Assembly: GCA_030529625.1 (NCBI GenBank)
Contig: JAUMWN010000014.1
Coordinates: 1 to 40,804, forward strand
Reading direction: 5' to 3'
Origin: Coriobacteriales bacterium
GTDB taxonomy: Bacteria; Actinomycetota; Coriobacteriia; Coriobacteriales; Atopobiaceae
DNA: 40,804 nt
The first letter of the stretch is position 1; each line of letters opens with the position of its first letter. The position numbers and the translations under genes are program-made. Positions 24,526 to 32,799 of this stretch are shown in pieces. The notes beneath the pieces were generated by a model. That model saw only the letters and a program-made list of their open reading frames with translations, had not been told where the DNA came from and did no database searches.

Positions 24526-25695
24526 ATGTACCGAGTTCACTGCATGAACCGCATCTCCCAGGCGGGCGTGGATCAGCTCTTTGGCACGTTCGCGCCGGCA
24601 CAGGGCCTGGAAGACGCCGAGGCCGTTATGGTGCGCAGCGCCAACATGCACGACGTGGAGCTCCCGCAGGACCTGCTGGCCATCGCCCGTGCCGGAGCAG
24701 GTGTTAACAACATCCCCATCGACGAGTGCACCAACCGCGGTATCGTGGTGTTCAACACGCCTGGCGCCAACGCCAACGGCGTAAAGGAGATGGTGATCGC
24801 GGGCATGCTCCTGGCGTCTCGAGACATCTTGGGCAGCACCCGCTGGGTGGCCGAGCACGCCGACACCCCCGACATCGCCACCGCGGCCGAGAAGGCCAAG
24901 GCCCAGTTTGGCGGGACCGAGCTGGCCGGCAAGACCCTGGGCGTGATTGGCCTGGGTGCCATTGGCGCCATGGTGGCCAACACCGGCCGCAGCCTGGGCA
25001 TGCACGTGCTGGGCTACGACCCGTACCTCTCGGTAAAGTACGCTTGGAGCCTGGACCGTCACGTGCACGCCGTGCGCAACCTGGGCGACATCTTCTCGCA
25101 GGCCGACTTCGTTACCATCCACGTCCCGGCAAGCGACAAGACGCGCAACATGATTGGCCGCGACCAAATCGCGCAGATGAAGCGCGGCGTCGTGGTACTC
25201 AACTTCGCGCGCGACATCCTGGTGGACGAGAAGGCCATGGCAGACGCGCTCACCTCGGGCCATGTGTCCCGCTACGTCACGGACTTCGCGAACCCCCTCA
25301 CCACGCACATGCCCAACACCATAGTCACGTCACACCTTGGCGCCTCCACCGTGGAGGCCGAGGACAACTGCGCAGCCATGGCCATCTCGGAGCTGCGCGA
25401 CTACCTGCTGAGCGGCAACATCACCAACTCGGTGAACTTTGGCGACGTGGACCTTGGTCCCATCGAGACCGACGAGCGCATCGTGGTGCTGCACCGCAAC
25501 GTGCCCAACATGATTGGCAGCTTCTCCCAGATTCTCACCGACACCAAGCTCAACATCGAGAACATGGCCAACAAGCGCAGGGGCGAGGTAGCCACCACGC
25601 TGCTCGAGACGAGCGGCCCGTGGGATGACTCCGTGATCGATCGCATCTGCGGCATAAACGGCGTATTCCGCGCACGCATGATTCCCGGGAGGTAA
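24526..25695 (+). CDS. D-3-phosphoglycerate dehydrogenase-like paralogue, second tandem copy
   Basis: A 389-residue protein of the same architecture as its upstream neighbour. It has ARAGAGVNNIPIDEC, FNTPGANANGVKEMV, the GLGAIG nucleotide loop, NFARDILVDEKAMADAL, HLGASTVEAEDN, and a C-terminal ACT domain (VLHRNVPNMIGSFSQILTD). The two proteins agree over most of the NAD domain but differ through the N-terminal 50 residues and the ACT domain, where effector binding would lie. They may respond to different effectors or use different hydroxyacids. The ATG at 24526 has AGAAAGGAA upstream. It sits 16 nt after copy 1 and 9 nt before the LtaS-like gene, in one transcription unit. The exact substrate is less certain than for copy 1. 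Confidence 0.85.
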   Translation: MYRVHCMNRISQAGVDQLFGTFAPAQGLEDAEAVMVRSANMHDVELPQDLLAIARAGAGVNNIPIDECTNRGIVVFNTPGANANGVKEMVIAGMLLASRDILGSTRWVAEHADTPDIATAAEKAKAQFGGTELAGKTLGVIGLGAIGAMVANTGRSLGMHVLGYDPYLSVKYAWSLDRHVHAVRNLGDIFSQADFVTIHVPASDKTRNMIGRDQIAQMKRGVVVLNFARDILVDEKAMADALTSGHVSRYVTDFANPLTTHMPNTIVTSHLGASTVEAEDNCAAMAISELRDYLLSGNITNSVNFGDVDLGPIETDERIVVLHRNVPNMIGSFSQILTDTKLNIENMANKRRGEVATTLLETSGPWDDSVIDRICGINGVFRARMIPGR

Positions 25696-25704
25696 CCTGC
25701 AGGT

Positions 25705-27855
25705 ATGGGTTGTTCGTTTGGGCTCATTCCCCTTGTGGCACTCGTTGCCGAGGTCGCGCTGTGCGCCTGGTATGCGCGCAGCCGCACGTCGTTCGGCAAC
25801 CCTGTGCCCGTCTCATCGTGGGTCTGGGTCCTGCCTTCCGCCCTCATGCTCTGCTTTCTCACGGTATGGGGCCTTATGGGCCTCGTTGAGGGCGAGACGC
25901 TTTGGTACATGGGAACGCTGAGCTGTGCCGGCATCGCTGCCTCAGGCGTGCTGGCACAGCGACGCGACGACGTCTGGCAGCTCGAAGGCCAACAAGGCGC
26001 GCGGGCACAACTGGCCATGCGCGTGGGCCTGGTGCTCGTCCTGCTCGTGTTCGTGCTCTTTGCCATAGAGGCGCCGTTCAACGCCCGACTCCCCTTTGGT
26101 GGCCCCAGCCACTTCTGGCTCGAGATGCTGTTTGCTGGGCTTTTGCTGCTTGGCTGCTACTTGCTCGCACAGCGCCATACCGGCGCCTGTGTGATACCTG
26201 TCGCACTGCTCTTTTTTATTGGTCTGGCGCAGTACTTTATCAAGCGCTTTAAGGCCGCGGCGATTCTTCCCACCGACCTCTTTGCGCTGGGAACCGCCGC
26301 GGCTGTGTCTAACGAGTACGTGTTTGCCCTGGACGAGCACGTGTTGGTGGGCGTCGCCTGCACGGCAGCCGCCATCGCCGTGCTCTCGCTCGTTCGCCCG
26401 AAAGAGGCCAAAAGCGGCGGCCACACGCTCGCACGCAATCTGGCAGGTGGCGCAGCATCGCTCGGCCTGCTCTGCGTCCTGGTTCTTGTGCCCAGCTACA
26501 CAGACGTGTATGGCGTTACCATGGAGTATTGGTACACCTTGGACTACTACCAGATGCAGGGATTCTTGCCCTCCTTTTTTGCCGTCATGCAGGACATGCC
26601 CATCCACAAGCCCGACGGCTACACCACAGAAGGCGCCCAGCAGCTCACCGAGGAGCACGCGCGGGCATACCAGTCCGATGCAGCCGAAGACCCCAACAAC
26701 AGGCAGGCACAGGAGCAGTTCTCACGCCTACGGCCCTCGGTGATTGCCATCATGAACGAGTCGTTCTCGGACCTCTCCGTCTTCGATCAGATGCATGCGG
26801 GCTACACCGGCCCGCACTTCCTCAAGGAGGAGCTCACCGACGCGCTTGCAAACGGACTGCTCAACGTGTCGGTGTATGGCGGCGGCACCTGCAACTCGGA
26901 GTTCGAGTTTCTCACCGGCAATGCGATGGGGTTCATTGGCTCGGGAAAGTACCCCTATGCCATCTACGACCTTTCGCGCGTGGACGCGCTTTCCGCCTAC
27001 TTTAAGGCGCTGGGATATCGCACCTGCGCCCTGCACCCCAACTACCCGGCCAACTGGAAGCGCGACATCGTCTATCCCGAGTTTGGCTTCGACACGATCC
27101 TTTTTGCAGACGACTTTGGCGGCATGCCCGATCCCTCAACCGACACACAGACCCCCAACGAGCCCCACAGCGAGGTGTTCCACAGTGGCGTGAGCGATGC
27201 CGCCACCTACGATCGCATCCTGGATATTCTCTCCCAAAGTGACGAGCCCCTGTTCTGCTTTGACGTGACCATGGCCAACCACGGCTCCTACGAGCAGGAC
27301 AACATCCCCCACAAGTACTATGGCGACTATGAGCCTGAGGACTACGAAGGCGAGGTGTCCAACCACAACCTCAACGAATACCTTGCGTGCATCGAGCGCT
27401 CCGATCAGGACCTCAAGGCACTCGTGGAGGCGCTGCGCGAGCTGGACCGCCCCGTTGTGCTGGTGTTCTTTGGCGACCACCAGCCCAGCATTACCAAGGA
27501 TTACAACGACACGTGGTATGCAAACGAGGACGAGGACGTCCACGCGCGACGCGAGCACGTGGCCTACTACACCATCTGGGCAAACTACGACGTGGCAGGC
27601 AGAGAGCAGACCAGTAGGCAGGTGGACACGAGCGTGGATCTTTTGGGCATTCAGATGCTCGACCTCATTGGCGCGCCCCCAACCGACTACCAAGCGGCGG
27701 TGCTCGATATCACGAAGCAGATTCCGTCCCTCTCGCTCACCGGGTACCAGGACGCCAGCGGCACCTGGTATGCGCCTGACGACGACGGGCCGGCAGCGCA
27801 GGCATACGCCGACCTGGCAACCATCGAGTATCTCAACTTTGCCGAGCGAATCTAG
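25705..27855 (+). CDS. LtaS-like phosphoglycerol transferase (sulfatase fold)
   Basis: A 716-residue protein. The first 280 residues hold about eight membrane helices. The outer domain is an alkaline-phosphatase/sulfatase fold like LtaS: AIMNESFSDLSVF (metal ligand E352), YGGGTCNSEFEFLTG with T395 where LtaS has its catalytic threonine, and FFGDHQPS with metal ligands D591 and H592. LtaS polymerises glycerol phosphate from phosphatidylglycerol into lipoteichoic acid; related enzymes modify other glycolipids. The larger helix number differs from the usual five in LtaS. The ATG at 25705 lies 9 nt after the serA paralogue. A GGAGG lies just before that gene's stop, rather far from the ATG, so the initiation site is less certain than the gene. 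Confidence 0.85.
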   Translation: MGCSFGLIPLVALVAEVALCAWYARSRTSFGNPVPVSSWVWVLPSALMLCFLTVWGLMGLVEGETLWYMGTLSCAGIAASGVLAQRRDDVWQLEGQQGARAQLAMRVGLVLVLLVFVLFAIEAPFNARLPFGGPSHFWLEMLFAGLLLLGCYLLAQRHTGACVIPVALLFFIGLAQYFIKRFKAAAILPTDLFALGTAAAVSNEYVFALDEHVLVGVACTAAAIAVLSLVRPKEAKSGGHTLARNLAGGAASLGLLCVLVLVPSYTDVYGVTMEYWYTLDYYQMQGFLPSFFAVMQDMPIHKPDGYTTEGAQQLTEEHARAYQSDAAEDPNNRQAQEQFSRLRPSVIAIMNESFSDLSVFDQMHAGYTGPHFLKEELTDALANGLLNVSVYGGGTCNSEFEFLTGNAMGFIGSGKYPYAIYDLSRVDALSAYFKALGYRTCALHPNYPANWKRDIVYPEFGFDTILFADDFGGMPDPSTDTQTPNEPHSEVFHSGVSDAATYDRILDILSQSDEPLFCFDVTMANHGSYEQDNIPHKYYGDYEPEDYEGEVSNHNLNEYLACIERSDQDLKALVEALRELDRPVVLVFFGDHQPSITKDYNDTWYANEDEDVHARREHVAYYTIWANYDVAGREQTSRQVDTSVDLLGIQMLDLIGAPPTDYQAAVLDITKQIPSLSLTGYQDASGTWYAPDDDGPAAQAYADLATIEYLNFAERI

Positions 27856-27880
27856 GCCGGTTTTGGAACTGTCCAAGAGG

Positions 27881-27956
27881 GGCAGACAATGGGGACTGTC
27901 CTCCGAGTTTGGCCTCGCCAGAGGCTGAACTCGGGGGACTGTCCCCATTGTCTGCC
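27881..27956. repeat. Long hairpin carrying one GGGGACTGTCC core in each arm (copy 7)
   Basis: Arms 27881-27909 and 27928-27956 (29 bp) pair with two mismatches around an 18-nt loop that holds a small inner stem (CCTCGCCAGAGG). Each arm carries its own GGGGACTGTCC-type core, unlike other copies where the core is the hairpin tip. It separates two convergent genes and could terminate both. Confidence 0.85.
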
Positions 27957-27974
27957 TTGTGAAGGACCTGCGTC

Positions 27975-29009
27975 CTACTCTTGATGGAATGCGCCGTACT
28001 GCGGTGGGTTGATGTTGCGCAGCAGACGATACCCAATAACCGCCAATGGTATGTACAGGACGATGATTACCGCGTACAGGATCGCGGTCTCGACCCCCTC
28101 GCTTCCGCTTGCCACGTACGAGACGTCCAGCGAGTCCCCGCACAGGCCAATGGAGACGATCATCAGCACGAAGTCCCCCAGCCCGTGGAGCAGGGCACAG
28201 CCCACGAGGCTCTTGGTGTGCAGGGTGAGCACAGCGAGCAGATACCCCAAAAGACCCGTCTGCACGATTTTGAGCACGGCCTGAAGCAGGGACATGGGGT
28301 CCGACACGCTCAGCAGCGCAAAGTCGATGTGGGCCAGCCCAAAGAGCACTGACGTCACGATTATTACCGCATGCACCCTCCGTCGCGTGCGGCCAAAGGC
28401 ATCGAGCATGCCGTGCAGCAGCAAACCGCGGAACATGCCCTCCTCCGCGACGCCAATGCCCAGGCACAGCACGAACAGGCCCAGCGTGCGCAGCGGCCAG
28501 CCATCAGCAACGGTCATCGAGTCGTCGAGCACGAAGTCGACCACGGAGAACACCATCAGGCCGCAGTTGACGACCAAGAACCACCATCCCCGCCTCAACG
28601 ACTCCTTAAGCACGCCCTTGCGCACGGCAAACAGGCTAATGCCCCCCATGAGGGCTATGGCAACGACCGCCCCCACTGCGCCGCCAAGGCTTGCCCCGTA
28701 GCTCTCGTCAGCGTGCAGCAACAGGCATACGATTACGCCGACCACCTCAAAGGCCACGACCAGCACCTGTGCGAGCATGCTCAAAAGAAACGTGGTCCTG
28801 CCCTTGCGCGGCCGCCTGCGCGCGCCTGCCACGGGCGCAGGCGACTGGACGTCCTGCGCAGGCACTAAGGCATCCGGCTCGGCTGTCTGTGTGCCCGGAA
28901 CCGGCAGCTGCATGCGTGCGGGCGTCTCCTGCGCGTCCAGCAACCCGCCGCACTCGGTGCAATAGCGCGCCTGCTCAGCGAGCTCTTTTCCACAATGAGG
29001 GCAACGCAT
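27975..29009 (-). CDS. CPBP-family intramembrane protease with N-terminal zinc ribbon
   Basis: A 344-residue protein. A C4 zinc ribbon opens it (C3, C6, C17, C20 in CPHCGKELAEQARYCTECGG), followed by a polar linker of about 50 residues and then about eight membrane helices. The protease motifs of the CAAX/CPBP (Abi) family are all present: E189-E190 with R194 in VAEEGMFRG, H227 in FGLAHIDF, and H275 and D279 in LLHGLGDF. Relatives process prenylated proteins or act in bacteriocin self-immunity and membrane stress. The ATG at 29009 is chosen because GGAGAAGGA lies just upstream; an in-frame ATG at 29039 has none. It is divergent from the small gene at 29103, and its target is unknown. Confidence 0.9.
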   Translation of the reverse strand: MRCPHCGKELAEQARYCTECGGLLDAQETPARMQLPVPGTQTAEPDALVPAQDVQSPAPVAGARRRPRKGRTTFLLSMLAQVLVVAFEVVGVIVCLLLHADESYGASLGGAVGAVVAIALMGGISLFAVRKGVLKESLRRGWWFLVVNCGLMVFSVVDFVLDDSMTVADGWPLRTLGLFVLCLGIGVAEEGMFRGLLLHGMLDAFGRTRRRVHAVIIVTSVLFGLAHIDFALLSVSDPMSLLQAVLKIVQTGLLGYLLAVLTLHTKSLVGCALLHGLGDFVLMIVSIGLCGDSLDVSYVASGSEGVETAILYAVIIVLYIPLAVIGYRLLRNINPPQYGAFHQE

Positions 29010-29042
29010 GTCCTTCTCCGTTCTCGCCACGTCCTGCATTGC

Positions 29043-29048
29043 ATTATA
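29043..29048 (-). promoter_or_regulatory. Candidate -10 box for the CPBP protease gene
   Basis: TATAAT on the minus strand, 34 nt upstream of the ATG at 29009. The same bases read on the plus strand give TATACT, which could serve the divergent gene at 29103. No clear -35 was found for either direction. Confidence 0.45.
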
Positions 29049-29102
29049 CTGAAACGTACGAGCTGACCTTTTCAGCTAACAAGCCAGAGAACGGAGCGCC
29101 CC

Positions 29103-29486
29103 ATGAACGTATTGCTCGTATTCAACGACGGTCTTATTGAGTCCTTCGACACCAAGGACGACATGACGCAGGAGTACACGCACGCGCAGCTCATGACCTA
29201 TGTGGAAGAGGACGACGACCGCGATGACGTCTACGAGGTAGGCATTGAGCTCATCCCCATCATCCACTCCAAGAGCCGCGACCTGCCCACCATCCGCCGC
29301 ATCTGCTCGACGACCTTTATCTCGGAGTACGAGCATCACTCTCGCCCGTCGTTTGACGTGGTGTGCCGCATGATGAGCGGCCTCAAGCAGCTCATCGTGG
29401 ACGGCGCCGTAATTTGGGAGGGCAACCCCGAGCCATACCTCTCGGACGAGTCCTACCTCAACGAGATGCCCGAGGGTCGCGTCTAA
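29103..29486 (+). CDS. Small acidic protein of unknown function
   Basis: A 127-residue soluble protein that I do not recognise. It begins MNVLLVFNDGLIESFDTKDD, with a strand pair then an acidic helix (TYVEEDDDRDDVYEV). A middle basic part (SRDLPTIRRICSTTFISEY) and a C-terminal region ending YLSDESYLNEMPEGRV follow. There is no membrane segment and no metal or nucleotide motif. The ATG at 29103 has CGGAG 7 nt upstream. It is divergent from the CPBP protease gene and followed by the repeat that hosts the IS element. Codon use is like that of its neighbours, so it looks resident and expressed. Confidence 0.75.
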   Translation: MNVLLVFNDGLIESFDTKDDMTQEYTHAQLMTYVEEDDDRDDVYEVGIELIPIIHSKSRDLPTIRRICSTTFISEYEHHSRPSFDVVCRMMSGLKQLIVDGAVIWEGNPEPYLSDESYLNEMPEGRV

Positions 29487-29511
29487 CTCGCCTCACTTTT
29501 CGCAAATCCGT

Positions 29512-29549
29512 GCACAGGGGACCGTCCCTTGTGCAGGGGGGACTGTCCC
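29512..29549. repeat. GGGGACTGTCCC palindrome locus split by the IS element (copy 8)
   Basis: One core (AGGGGACCGTCCCTT) at 29515 lies inside GTGCA arms. A second core, GGGGGGACTGTCCC, ends at 29549, exactly where the IS terminal repeat begins. The missing half reappears beyond the other IS end, as GGGACAGTCCCC at 31267. Joining the two sides gives a normal tandem repeat locus like copy 5. Confidence 0.8.
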
Positions 29550-29581
29550 AACGCCATTAAGATAAGCGACCTGAACGAACA

Positions 29582-29710
29582 GGCCCGCAGGTGGCCCCGC
29601 CACCCGCGGGCCCTATCCTACCGTTCGCCTAAATGACCTGCGATTATAACCGAAATGTGTTTTCGGCCTCTCCGAGGCCGTCGAAGTAGGGGCGCCCATC
29701 GCAGGGCGCC
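29582..29710. other. Three hairpins between the IS left end and its transposase start
   Basis: Perfect or near-perfect stems lie at 29582-29612 (GGCCCGC/GCGGGCC plus GGTGG/CCACC), 29664-29680 (CGGCCTC/GAGGCCG) and 29691-29710 (GGCGCCC/GGGCGCC), just before the ribosome site of the transposase. Insertion sequences often carry such structures at their ends to stop outside transcripts from driving transposase synthesis. That role is inferred here. Confidence 0.5.
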
Positions 29711-29734
29711 ACGAACCGACGGGGGGAGGCCGAC

Positions 29735-31077
29735 ATGAGGGTTTCGGAGAGCGTCGCCCGGACGCTGCTGGGCTGCGTCGAGTCGCTTGCGGCGAGGCCG
29801 GAGGAGTGCGCCAGGTCGCCGGGGCGCGACTTCACGCGCGACCGCAAGCTGGGGCTGGCGAGGCTGCTGCTGCTTTTGGTGACCTGGGGGCGCGACACGG
29901 TGGCCGGCGAGCTGGCAAAGACGTTCGGCTGGGACGGCGCCGCGCCGAGCGGGCCGGCCCTGACGCAGCAGTGGAGGAAGCTCAACGACCGGGCGATGCC
30001 CGCGCTGCTGCGCTCGTTCCTGGCGGGGTTCGAGCCGGCCGCGCTCATGGGCCGCTACAGGCTGCTGGCCGCCGACGGCACCGAGTGGCAGCTGCTGCCC
30101 GGCACAGGCGGCGCCCGCTGCCGCGTGAGGAACGGCAACGGGGAGGGCCACCACTGGGAGATGCACGCCACCTGCGCCTTCGACCTGCTTCGCCGCACCT
30201 TCGAGGACGCCGTGTTCCAGGGTGGGCCGAGGAGGACGAGCCCGGCGCGCTGTGCCGGATCGTCGACAGGCTGTACTGCGGGCGGCACCTGGTGCCGCTG
30301 TGGCTCGCCGACCGCAACTTCTGCTGCTGGAACGTGATATGCCACATGGCCGAGGCCGGCGCCTCGTTCTGCCTGAGGGCCTCCGACGACTGGGTCGCCA
30401 AGCTGTTCGGCGAGGATCTGCCCGACGGCGAGTTCGACGTGCGCGTCGCGCACTGCCTCGTGAGGACGCGCAGCCTGGCGGCCAGGACCCTGCCCGGCTT
30501 CCCGGGGCTCTACAGCGAGTTCGTCGGCGGCCGCGGGCTCGACGTGCTGCCGCCGCGCTCGCGGGCCGAGCACTGGCTCGAGGTGCGCGTCGTGAGGCTG
30601 CGCCTCCCCGAGCGCGACGGCGACCCCAACCCCGCCGGCGACCGGTGGCTCAACCTGGTCACCGACCTGGGCGCGGACGAGCTCGGCGCCGCGGAGCTGG
30701 CCGCGCTCTACGCCATGCGCTGGGGCGAGGAGGTCGGCCTCATGCACCTCAAGCACGTCGTCGGGCTGGACGCCCCCAGGACGCGCGACCTCGGCCGCGC
30801 CGCCCAGGAGCTCTGGGGCCGCCTGGTGCTCTACGACGCCTGCTCGCTCGGCGTCGCCGGCGTCCCGAGGCCGCCGCGCGGGCCCAAGCACGGGCGCGAG
30901 ACCGACCGCACCGACGCCTTCAAGGCGTTCATGCACATGCTGCGGCACAGGGTCAGGCGGGTGGCCCACGACGTGGAGGCCCACGCCGCGCGCCACACGC
31001 ACAGCGTGAGGAGGGGCCGCCGGCACGAGCGGCGCAGGAGGCCCAAGTCCCCGCCGAAGTCGTGCGGCAGGCACTGA
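29735..31077 (+). pseudogene. IS4-family transposase, frameshifted
   Basis: The gene starts at ATG 29735 with GGGGGGAGG about 6 nt upstream. Its N-terminal half reads MRVSESVARTLLGCVESLAA, then GRYRLLAADGTEWQLL with the first catalytic aspartate. Near 30220-30232 the frame changes by -1. The rest continues as EEDEPGALCRIVDRLYCGRH, LWLADRNFCCW with the second aspartate, and YAMRWGEEVGLMHLK, an exact Y-x2-R-x3-E-x6-K signature of IS4 transposases. The C-terminus is very basic. Together the two parts make a full-length transposase of about 447 residues. One inserted base restores the reading. The junction has no A6/A7-type slippery run, so a 1-nt deletion is more likely than programmed frameshifting. 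Confidence 0.85.
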
Positions 31078-31277
31078 CCGGCGGGGGCTCCCCGACGACG
31101 CGCCCCACGACGCGGCGCGAGGCACCGAAACCGACCCCGGGACCGTGAGGAGGGAGGCGGTCGGCTGGACCACGGGACAACCTGGCGCACGTCTTGCGCC
31201 CGCGGCGTGAGGACGGCCTCGCCGCGGGACGGCCCCGCATGCGCACCATCTTAACTTAATGGCGTTGGGACAGTCCC

Positions 31278-31406
31278 CTGAGTACAGCCTCGCCGTGCCG
31301 TGCTCACACGTTGCCGTGTGGTTTCGGCTCCACGGTCGCAATGAGCCGCCATGGGGTCCTGCGGTATATTCTTCACGTGTTAGCACTCGGCTGAACGGAG
31401 AAGCAC
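31278..31406 (+). promoter_or_regulatory. Leader of the alanine dehydrogenase gene, with a candidate -10 box
   Basis: This stretch joins the IS-split repeat to the ald start. TATATT at 31365-31370 lies 36 nt before the ATG and may be the -10; no good -35 is seen. GGAGAAGCAC just before 31407 is the ribosome site. The rest of the gap from the transposase stop (31078-31266) is the right end of the IS and holds no gene I can support. Confidence 0.35.
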
Positions 31407-32522
31407 ATGAAGGTAGGTTGCGTAAAGGAGATCAAGAACAACGAGTATCGCGTTGGCCTTACCCCCGACAACGTACGGAGCTACGTCGCCGCTGGTCATC
31501 ACGTATACATTGAGATGGGTGCCGGCGTGGGGTCGGGCTTCTTGGACGAGGAGTACGTAGCCGCCGGAGCCAGCCTCATGGAGGACGCGCATGAGGTTTG
31601 GCAGCTCGTGGACATGATGGTAAAGGTCAAGGAGCCCCTGCCCGAGGAGTACGAGCTGTTCCATGATGGCCTCATCCTGTACACCTACCTGCATCTCGCC
31701 GCGGACAAGGAGCAGATGGACGCGCTGCTCGCCGGCAAGGTGAAGGCCGTGGCATACGAGACGCTGCAGGAGACCGACGGCAGCCTGCCCCTGCTCGCCC
31801 CCATGAGCCAGATCGCCGGCCGCCTCGCCGTGCAGGAAGGCGCCAAGTACCTTGAGAGGACCTACGGCGGCCGCGGCGTACTGCTCGCCGGCGTTCCGGG
31901 CACGCCCAAGGCCAACGTCGTGGTGCTGGGCGGCGGCACCGTGGGCACCAACGCCTGCAAGATCGCCGTGGGCATGGGCGCCAACGTTACGGTGCTCGAC
32001 ATCAGCCTCAAGCGCTTGGAGCAGCTCGACGACATGTTTGGCTCCCACGTGCAGACGCTCGTCTCCAATGACGCCAACATCGAGCGCGCCGTCCTGGACG
32101 CCGACCTGGTTATTGGCGCGGTACTCATCCCTGGCGGCAGCACGCCCAAGCTGTTCAAGCGTGAGTATCTCCCCGAGATGAAGATGGGCGCGGTGTTCGT
32201 GGACGTCGCCATCGACCAAGGCGGCTGCGGCGAGACCTCCCACGTGACCACGCACGACGACCCCATCTTTTTGGAGTACGGCGTGGTGCACTACTGCGTG
32301 GGCAACATGCCGGGTGCCGTGGCTCGCACCTCCACCATCGCCCTCACCAACGCTACGTTGCGCTACGGTCTGGAGATCGCCAACGCCGGCCTTGAGGGCG
32401 CCGTCGCAGCCAGCGACGTTATTGCCTCGGGCGTCAACTGCTACGACGGCAAGGTGTGCTGCAAGAACCTCGCCGACAGCTTCGAGGGCTACGACTACGT
32501 GGACGTGCGCGAGCTGGTGTAG
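31407..32522 (+). CDS. ald: Alanine dehydrogenase
   Basis: A 371-residue NAD-dependent L-alanine dehydrogenase, the usual length. All four residues known from the mycobacterial enzyme fall at the same numbers: R15 (NNEYRVGLTP), K75 (VKVKEP), H96 (YTYLHLAAD) and D270 (VDVAIDQGG). The Rossmann loop is VVVLGGGTVGTNA (about 171-183). It interconverts alanine and pyruvate plus ammonia, used to catabolise alanine or to regenerate NAD under low oxygen. The ATG at 31407 has GGAGAAGCAC upstream. A strong terminator lies about 100 nt after the stop, so it is probably a single-gene unit. Its left neighbour is the IS element, whose insertion lies about 130 bp upstream and may affect the promoter. Confidence 0.97.
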   Translation: MKVGCVKEIKNNEYRVGLTPDNVRSYVAAGHHVYIEMGAGVGSGFLDEEYVAAGASLMEDAHEVWQLVDMMVKVKEPLPEEYELFHDGLILYTYLHLAADKEQMDALLAGKVKAVAYETLQETDGSLPLLAPMSQIAGRLAVQEGAKYLERTYGGRGVLLAGVPGTPKANVVVLGGGTVGTNACKIAVGMGANVTVLDISLKRLEQLDDMFGSHVQTLVSNDANIERAVLDADLVIGAVLIPGGSTPKLFKREYLPEMKMGAVFVDVAIDQGGCGETSHVTTHDDPIFLEYGVVHYCVGNMPGAVARTSTIALTNATLRYGLEIANAGLEGAVAASDVIASGVNCYDGKVCCKNLADSFEGYDYVDVRELV

Positions 32523-32586
32523 GCCAGGTGCCGCGAGGCGCGCAAGTCGCGAGCCTTAGCGGACGACTCTGAGAAGTGGTACTTCT

Positions 32587-32699
32587 CAAAAGTGGTACAC
32601 CACTTTTGAGCTCTCCCAGCCCCCAAGATGTGCCAAAATCAACCCTGATTCTGGTACATCTTGGGGGTTTTCTCATATGAGAGTGGTGTACCACTTTTG
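32587..32699. repeat. 113-bp MITE-like element with 18-bp terminal inverted repeats
   Basis: The ends are CAAAAGTGGTACACCACT (32587-32604) and its exact complement (32682-32699). Each end is itself nearly palindromic (AGTGGTACACCACT). Between them lies a second inverted repeat, CCCCCAAGATGT...ACATCTTGGGGG. A related short hairpin, GAGAAGTGGTACTTCTC, sits just outside the left end at 32571. The element contains no open frame. It resembles a miniature inverted-repeat transposable element, but could be a compound terminator. Confidence 0.65.
32620..32671 (+). terminator. Intrinsic terminator downstream of ald
   Basis: CCCCCAAGATGT (32620-32631) pairs with ACATCTTGGGGG (32656-32667), a 12-bp stem with further pairing inside the loop, followed directly by TTTT. 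It is the core of the 113-bp element and the likely end of the ald transcript. Confidence 0.75.
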
Positions 32700-32731
32700 G
32701 GGGCATCGTGCCTGTTGAGAGCCGGGTGTGT

Positions 32732-32756
32732 AATGCACTCGACAAATGCACTCGAC
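32732..32756. repeat. Tandem 12-bp direct repeat before the peptide-transporter operon
   Basis: AATGCACTCGAC occurs at 32732-32743 and again at 32745-32756, separated by one A. It lies 44-68 bp upstream of the substrate-binding protein start, where an activator or repressor would bind. No regulator is assigned. Confidence 0.5.
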
Positions 32757-32799
32757 TGCAGTACAGCACGATTCCCATGGTTCCGCGTTAGGATTCCCT

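Larger units (their letters stand above)
29550..31266 (+). mobile_element. IS4-family (IS4/IS231-like) insertion sequence
   Basis: A 1717-bp element with 17-bp terminal inverted repeats: AACGCCATTAAGATAAG at 29550-29566 and, at 31250-31266, the complement of AACGCCATTAAGTTAAG (one mismatch). These resemble the ends of IS4 and IS231. It contains one transposase gene with the IS4 DDE and YREK signatures, broken by a frameshift. It is flanked by 11-bp direct repeats, GGGACTGTCCC (29539-29549) and GGGACAGTCCC (31267-31277), differing only at the centre base. The ends are inferred from the repeats and the duplication. Confidence 0.8.

Noticed and set aside
30055..31386. Large minus-strand frame across the IS transposase
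   Set aside because: The plus strand carries all IS4 transposase signatures; the minus frame is a by-product of very high GC.
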